Below, piece after piece: positions 33,420 to 35,156 of a DNA stretch of 35,156 nucleotides (the stretch's first letter is position 1; each line of letters starts with the position of its first letter). The notes under the pieces are model-generated. The model did no database searches. It saw nothing but the letters and a program-made list of their open reading frames with translations, and had not been told where the DNA came from. Location: NCBI GenBank assembly GCA_937892255.1, contig CALAUL010000017.1:1-35156 (forward strand). The letters are read 5' to 3'. Origin of the DNA: an uncultured Bacteroidales bacterium (GTDB lineage: Bacteria > Bacteroidota > Bacteroidia > Bacteroidales > Marinilabiliaceae). The translations under genes and the position numbers were made by a program.

Positions 33420-34907
33420 ATGAGAAAACATGCGTTGACAATAGTAGCGATGCTCATAGCCTTTGCTGTTGAGAGTGTTGCACATACACCACAAGGTGTG
33501 AATATCGTGTTTATTGGCAATAGCATTACATACGGAGCATGTCTTGCAGACCGTAGTGTAGAGGCACCTCCGGCAGTGGTAAAAAGAGAGTTGGAACGAA
33601 GAGGCGTCGGTGAAGTCAAGGTGGCAAACTTGGGAGAGTGTGGCGCAACAACGGTAGACTGGTTGCCTCAGACAAATACGTTATTTAGCCGAGTCATAGC
33701 CATTGCAGATGAATACACAAAGGAGAACAAGCCTCTTATATTCTCCATTTTACTCGGGACAAACGATAGTGCGATAGAGGGAACAAACGGTGCACCTCTT
33801 TCAAATAAGAGCTTTGGGGATAACTTGTATCTCATTGTCGATACGCTGATGAAACGCTATCCTCAATCGTCGGTAGTTGTCAACTATCCGATATGGTATA
33901 GTCCGAACACATACAACGGAGCGAAATATCTGAAAGAAGGACAGCAGAGACTTAAAGGTTATAAAGCTGTAATCAGCGATGTTGTCTGGGCTCGTAATAG
34001 AGCAAAGGACAGAGGCAGAGTTTATGAAGGTGATACTTCAGTGTGGGAACTTTTCGAAACGAACAGTGAGGAGTGGTTTGTCAGAGAAGAAGGTCAAGCC
34101 GGAGTATTCCTTTTGCATCCCAACAGACAAGGAGCAGAAGTTCTCGGGCAACATTGGGCAGAGAGTATATATGACATCTGGTGTCATGAGTCGCCCGATG
34201 TCGTGACGCTTAAGAGCGGAGCTCAGTTGCTCGTCTATAAGACAAAATCGGGCAAGGCAAAAAAAGGAATAGTAGTATGTCCCGGAGGCGGATATACGTT
34301 TTTAGCATCAGACCATGAGGGAACACGTTTAGCACATTGGTTTAGTAACCACGACATGTCGGCCACCGTTCTGTTGTACCGTATGCCCAAAGGAGACAGC
34401 TCGATACCTCTAACCGATGCGGCAGAGGCCATCGAATATATGCGTAAGCACAGCGATACACTTGGTGGATATGAGCAGGTGGGAATAATGGGAAGTTCAG
34501 CCGGAGGACATCTGGCCTCAACCGCGGCAACACATCTGAGAGAAGACAGAGGAGTGGATTTTCATATACTGCTTTATCCAGTTATCACCATGGAGCAGGG
34601 AGTGACGCATCAAGGTTCTCGGGATAATCTTCTCGGAGAAAATGTGTCGTTGGAAGCAGTGCAGGCTTTCAGTAACGAACTGTGTGTCACTCCTCATACG
34701 TCGAGAGCTTTTATTTTCTTGGCCGGAGATGACACGCTTGTCCCGGCAGAAAACTCTATGAGATATGCCAATGCTCTTATCAGAAACAAAGTCCCATGTG
34801 CACTACACATATACCCCACAGGCGGACATGGGTGGGGTTGGAGTGACGGCTACTTCTACAAAAGGCAATGGACGGAAGAGCTTTTGCGTTGGCTCGAACA
34901 ATTTTAG
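33420..34907 (+). CDS. Two-domain esterase: SGNH hydrolase plus alpha/beta hydrolase
   Basis: A 495-aa secreted protein (signal peptide ends near SVAHT). Residues 25-255 are an SGNH domain: block I FIGNSITYG (S35), GECGATT (block II), LLGTND (block III), LHPNRQG with the block V His. The Asp expected three residues before that His is Phe (FLLH). Residues 260-495 are an alpha/beta hydrolase of the BD-FAE/acetyl-esterase type: oxyanion PGGGYTFLAS, nucleophile S360 in GSSAGGH, acid in GDDTLVP, and His in GGHGWG. This suggests a carbohydrate deacetylase with two active sites, though the first may be impaired. No glycan-utilisation genes flank it; it ends the permease-ribBA operon. Confidence 0.88.
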   Translation: MRKHALTIVAMLIAFAVESVAHTPQGVNIVFIGNSITYGACLADRSVEAPPAVVKRELERRGVGEVKVANLGECGATTVDWLPQTNTLFSRVIAIADEYTKENKPLIFSILLGTNDSAIEGTNGAPLSNKSFGDNLYLIVDTLMKRYPQSSVVVNYPIWYSPNTYNGAKYLKEGQQRLKGYKAVISDVVWARNRAKDRGRVYEGDTSVWELFETNSEEWFVREEGQAGVFLLHPNRQGAEVLGQHWAESIYDIWCHESPDVVTLKSGAQLLVYKTKSGKAKKGIVVCPGGGYTFLASDHEGTRLAHWFSNHDMSATVLLYRMPKGDSSIPLTDAAEAIEYMRKHSDTLGGYEQVGIMGSSAGGHLASTAATHLREDRGVDFHILLYPVITMEQGVTHQGSRDNLLGENVSLEAVQAFSNELCVTPHTSRAFIFLAGDDTLVPAENSMRYANALIRNKVPCALHIYPTGGHGWGWSDGYFYKRQWTEELLRWLEQF

Positions 34908-35061
34908 TAGTGCACTCTCTGTGGTAAAGAATGAAGCATAATGTGTGTTATGCGCAATAGTGGTTTTGTTGCGATTTAACGGGGAATTGTGCATCATGAC
35001 ATAACCCTCCAATCATAAAGCATCGTAGCGTTTCCAATAAAAAGACAAGAAATATTCTGAT

Positions 35062-35087
35062 AAAAAAAGAGATGCTCTCGCATCTCT
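35062..35087 (-). terminator. Terminator of the tRNA-Thr transcript
   Basis: On the minus strand AGAGATGC (35080-35087), loop GAGA and GCATCTCT (35068-35075) are followed by TTTTTTT. It lies 16 bases beyond the tRNA 3' end. A T-run at 35094-35100 could also help stop the plus-strand operon. Confidence 0.85.
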
Positions 35088-35102
35088 GTATAACTTTTTT
35101 TG

Positions 35103-35156
35103 AGCCGATGACGGGACTTGAACCCGTGACCTCTTCCTTACCAAGGAAGTGCTCTA
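35103..35156 (-). tRNA. tRNA-Thr(GGT), 5' end beyond the window
   Basis: The minus strand shows the anticodon stem CTTCC/GGAAG around TTGGTAA (anticodon GGT), T-arm CGGGTTCAAGTCCCG, and 3' acceptor CATCGGC with discriminator T. CCA is not encoded as such. The D-arm and 5' acceptor lie past base 35156. Confidence 0.93.

Overview
The window reads as chromosomal DNA of a Bacteroidales bacterium. The evidence is repeated Bacteroidetes-type promoters (-7 box TAnnTTTG, often about 20 bp after a TTTG-like -33 box), lipoproteins with acidic residues after the lipidated Cys, and typical families (CotH/DUF4988 lipoprotein, ResB-CcsA fusion, plant-type GlgB, RibBA, BspA-like LRR). Family or genus cannot be fixed from sequence alone. 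Composition is patchy: an AT-rich left end, a visibly G+C-richer block at about 5.4-13.15 kb, then a moderate right half. This suggests a mosaic region, or possibly an assembly join near 13.42 kb.

Layout. 1-2.4 kb is a graveyard: an (ATAAT)n tract, the C-terminal tail of an IS4-type transposase, an AAA/DUF4143 ATPase broken by a stop and a frameshift, and the last part of a queA gene. 2.45-4.87 kb is a CotH-kinase lipoprotein, preceded by a 120-bp inverted-repeat element. 5.39-12.0 kb (minus strand) is a redox/metal cluster: outer-membrane porin, imelysin lipoprotein, di-heme c-type lipoprotein and the CcsBA cytochrome c synthase. Divergent from it at 12.2 kb is a regulator joining a RIC/YtfE-like di-iron hemerythrin domain to a LuxR HTH. 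The promoters of porin, imelysin gene and regulator all carry the same TTTT(T)(G/A)AGTATTG box at the -33 position, exactly 20 bp before the -7 box. This is my best candidate for an undescribed regulatory system: an iron, oxygen or NO-sensing hemerythrin activator controlling an imelysin/di-heme system and itself.

13.2-15.4 kb holds tRNA-Leu(GAG), a tRNA-Gly(GCC) with a non-matching 5' acceptor strand, a frameshifted phage tail S74 chaperone fragment abutting it, and a 5'-truncated 23-residue-repeat BspA-like LRR gene. At 16.06 kb a small exported repeat protein is preceded by four helically phased TTCGTCAA repeats.

17.1-21.7 kb is a likely operon: a histidine kinase whose phospho-acceptor His is Gln, glycogen branching enzyme, and a nitroreductase fused in frame to a secreted carboxypeptidase-regulatory-like domain. 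At 21.8-23.3 kb an OxyR-like regulator lacking the redox cysteines diverges from a superoxide reductase. From 23.5 kb on come an exported protein and an LRR lipoprotein (overlapping stop/start), a class A PBP, a HAD phosphatase, and a tight run of LptF/G permease, RibBA, two-rotamase-domain SurA-like isomerase and a two-domain esterase. A partial tRNA-Thr(GGT) closes the window.
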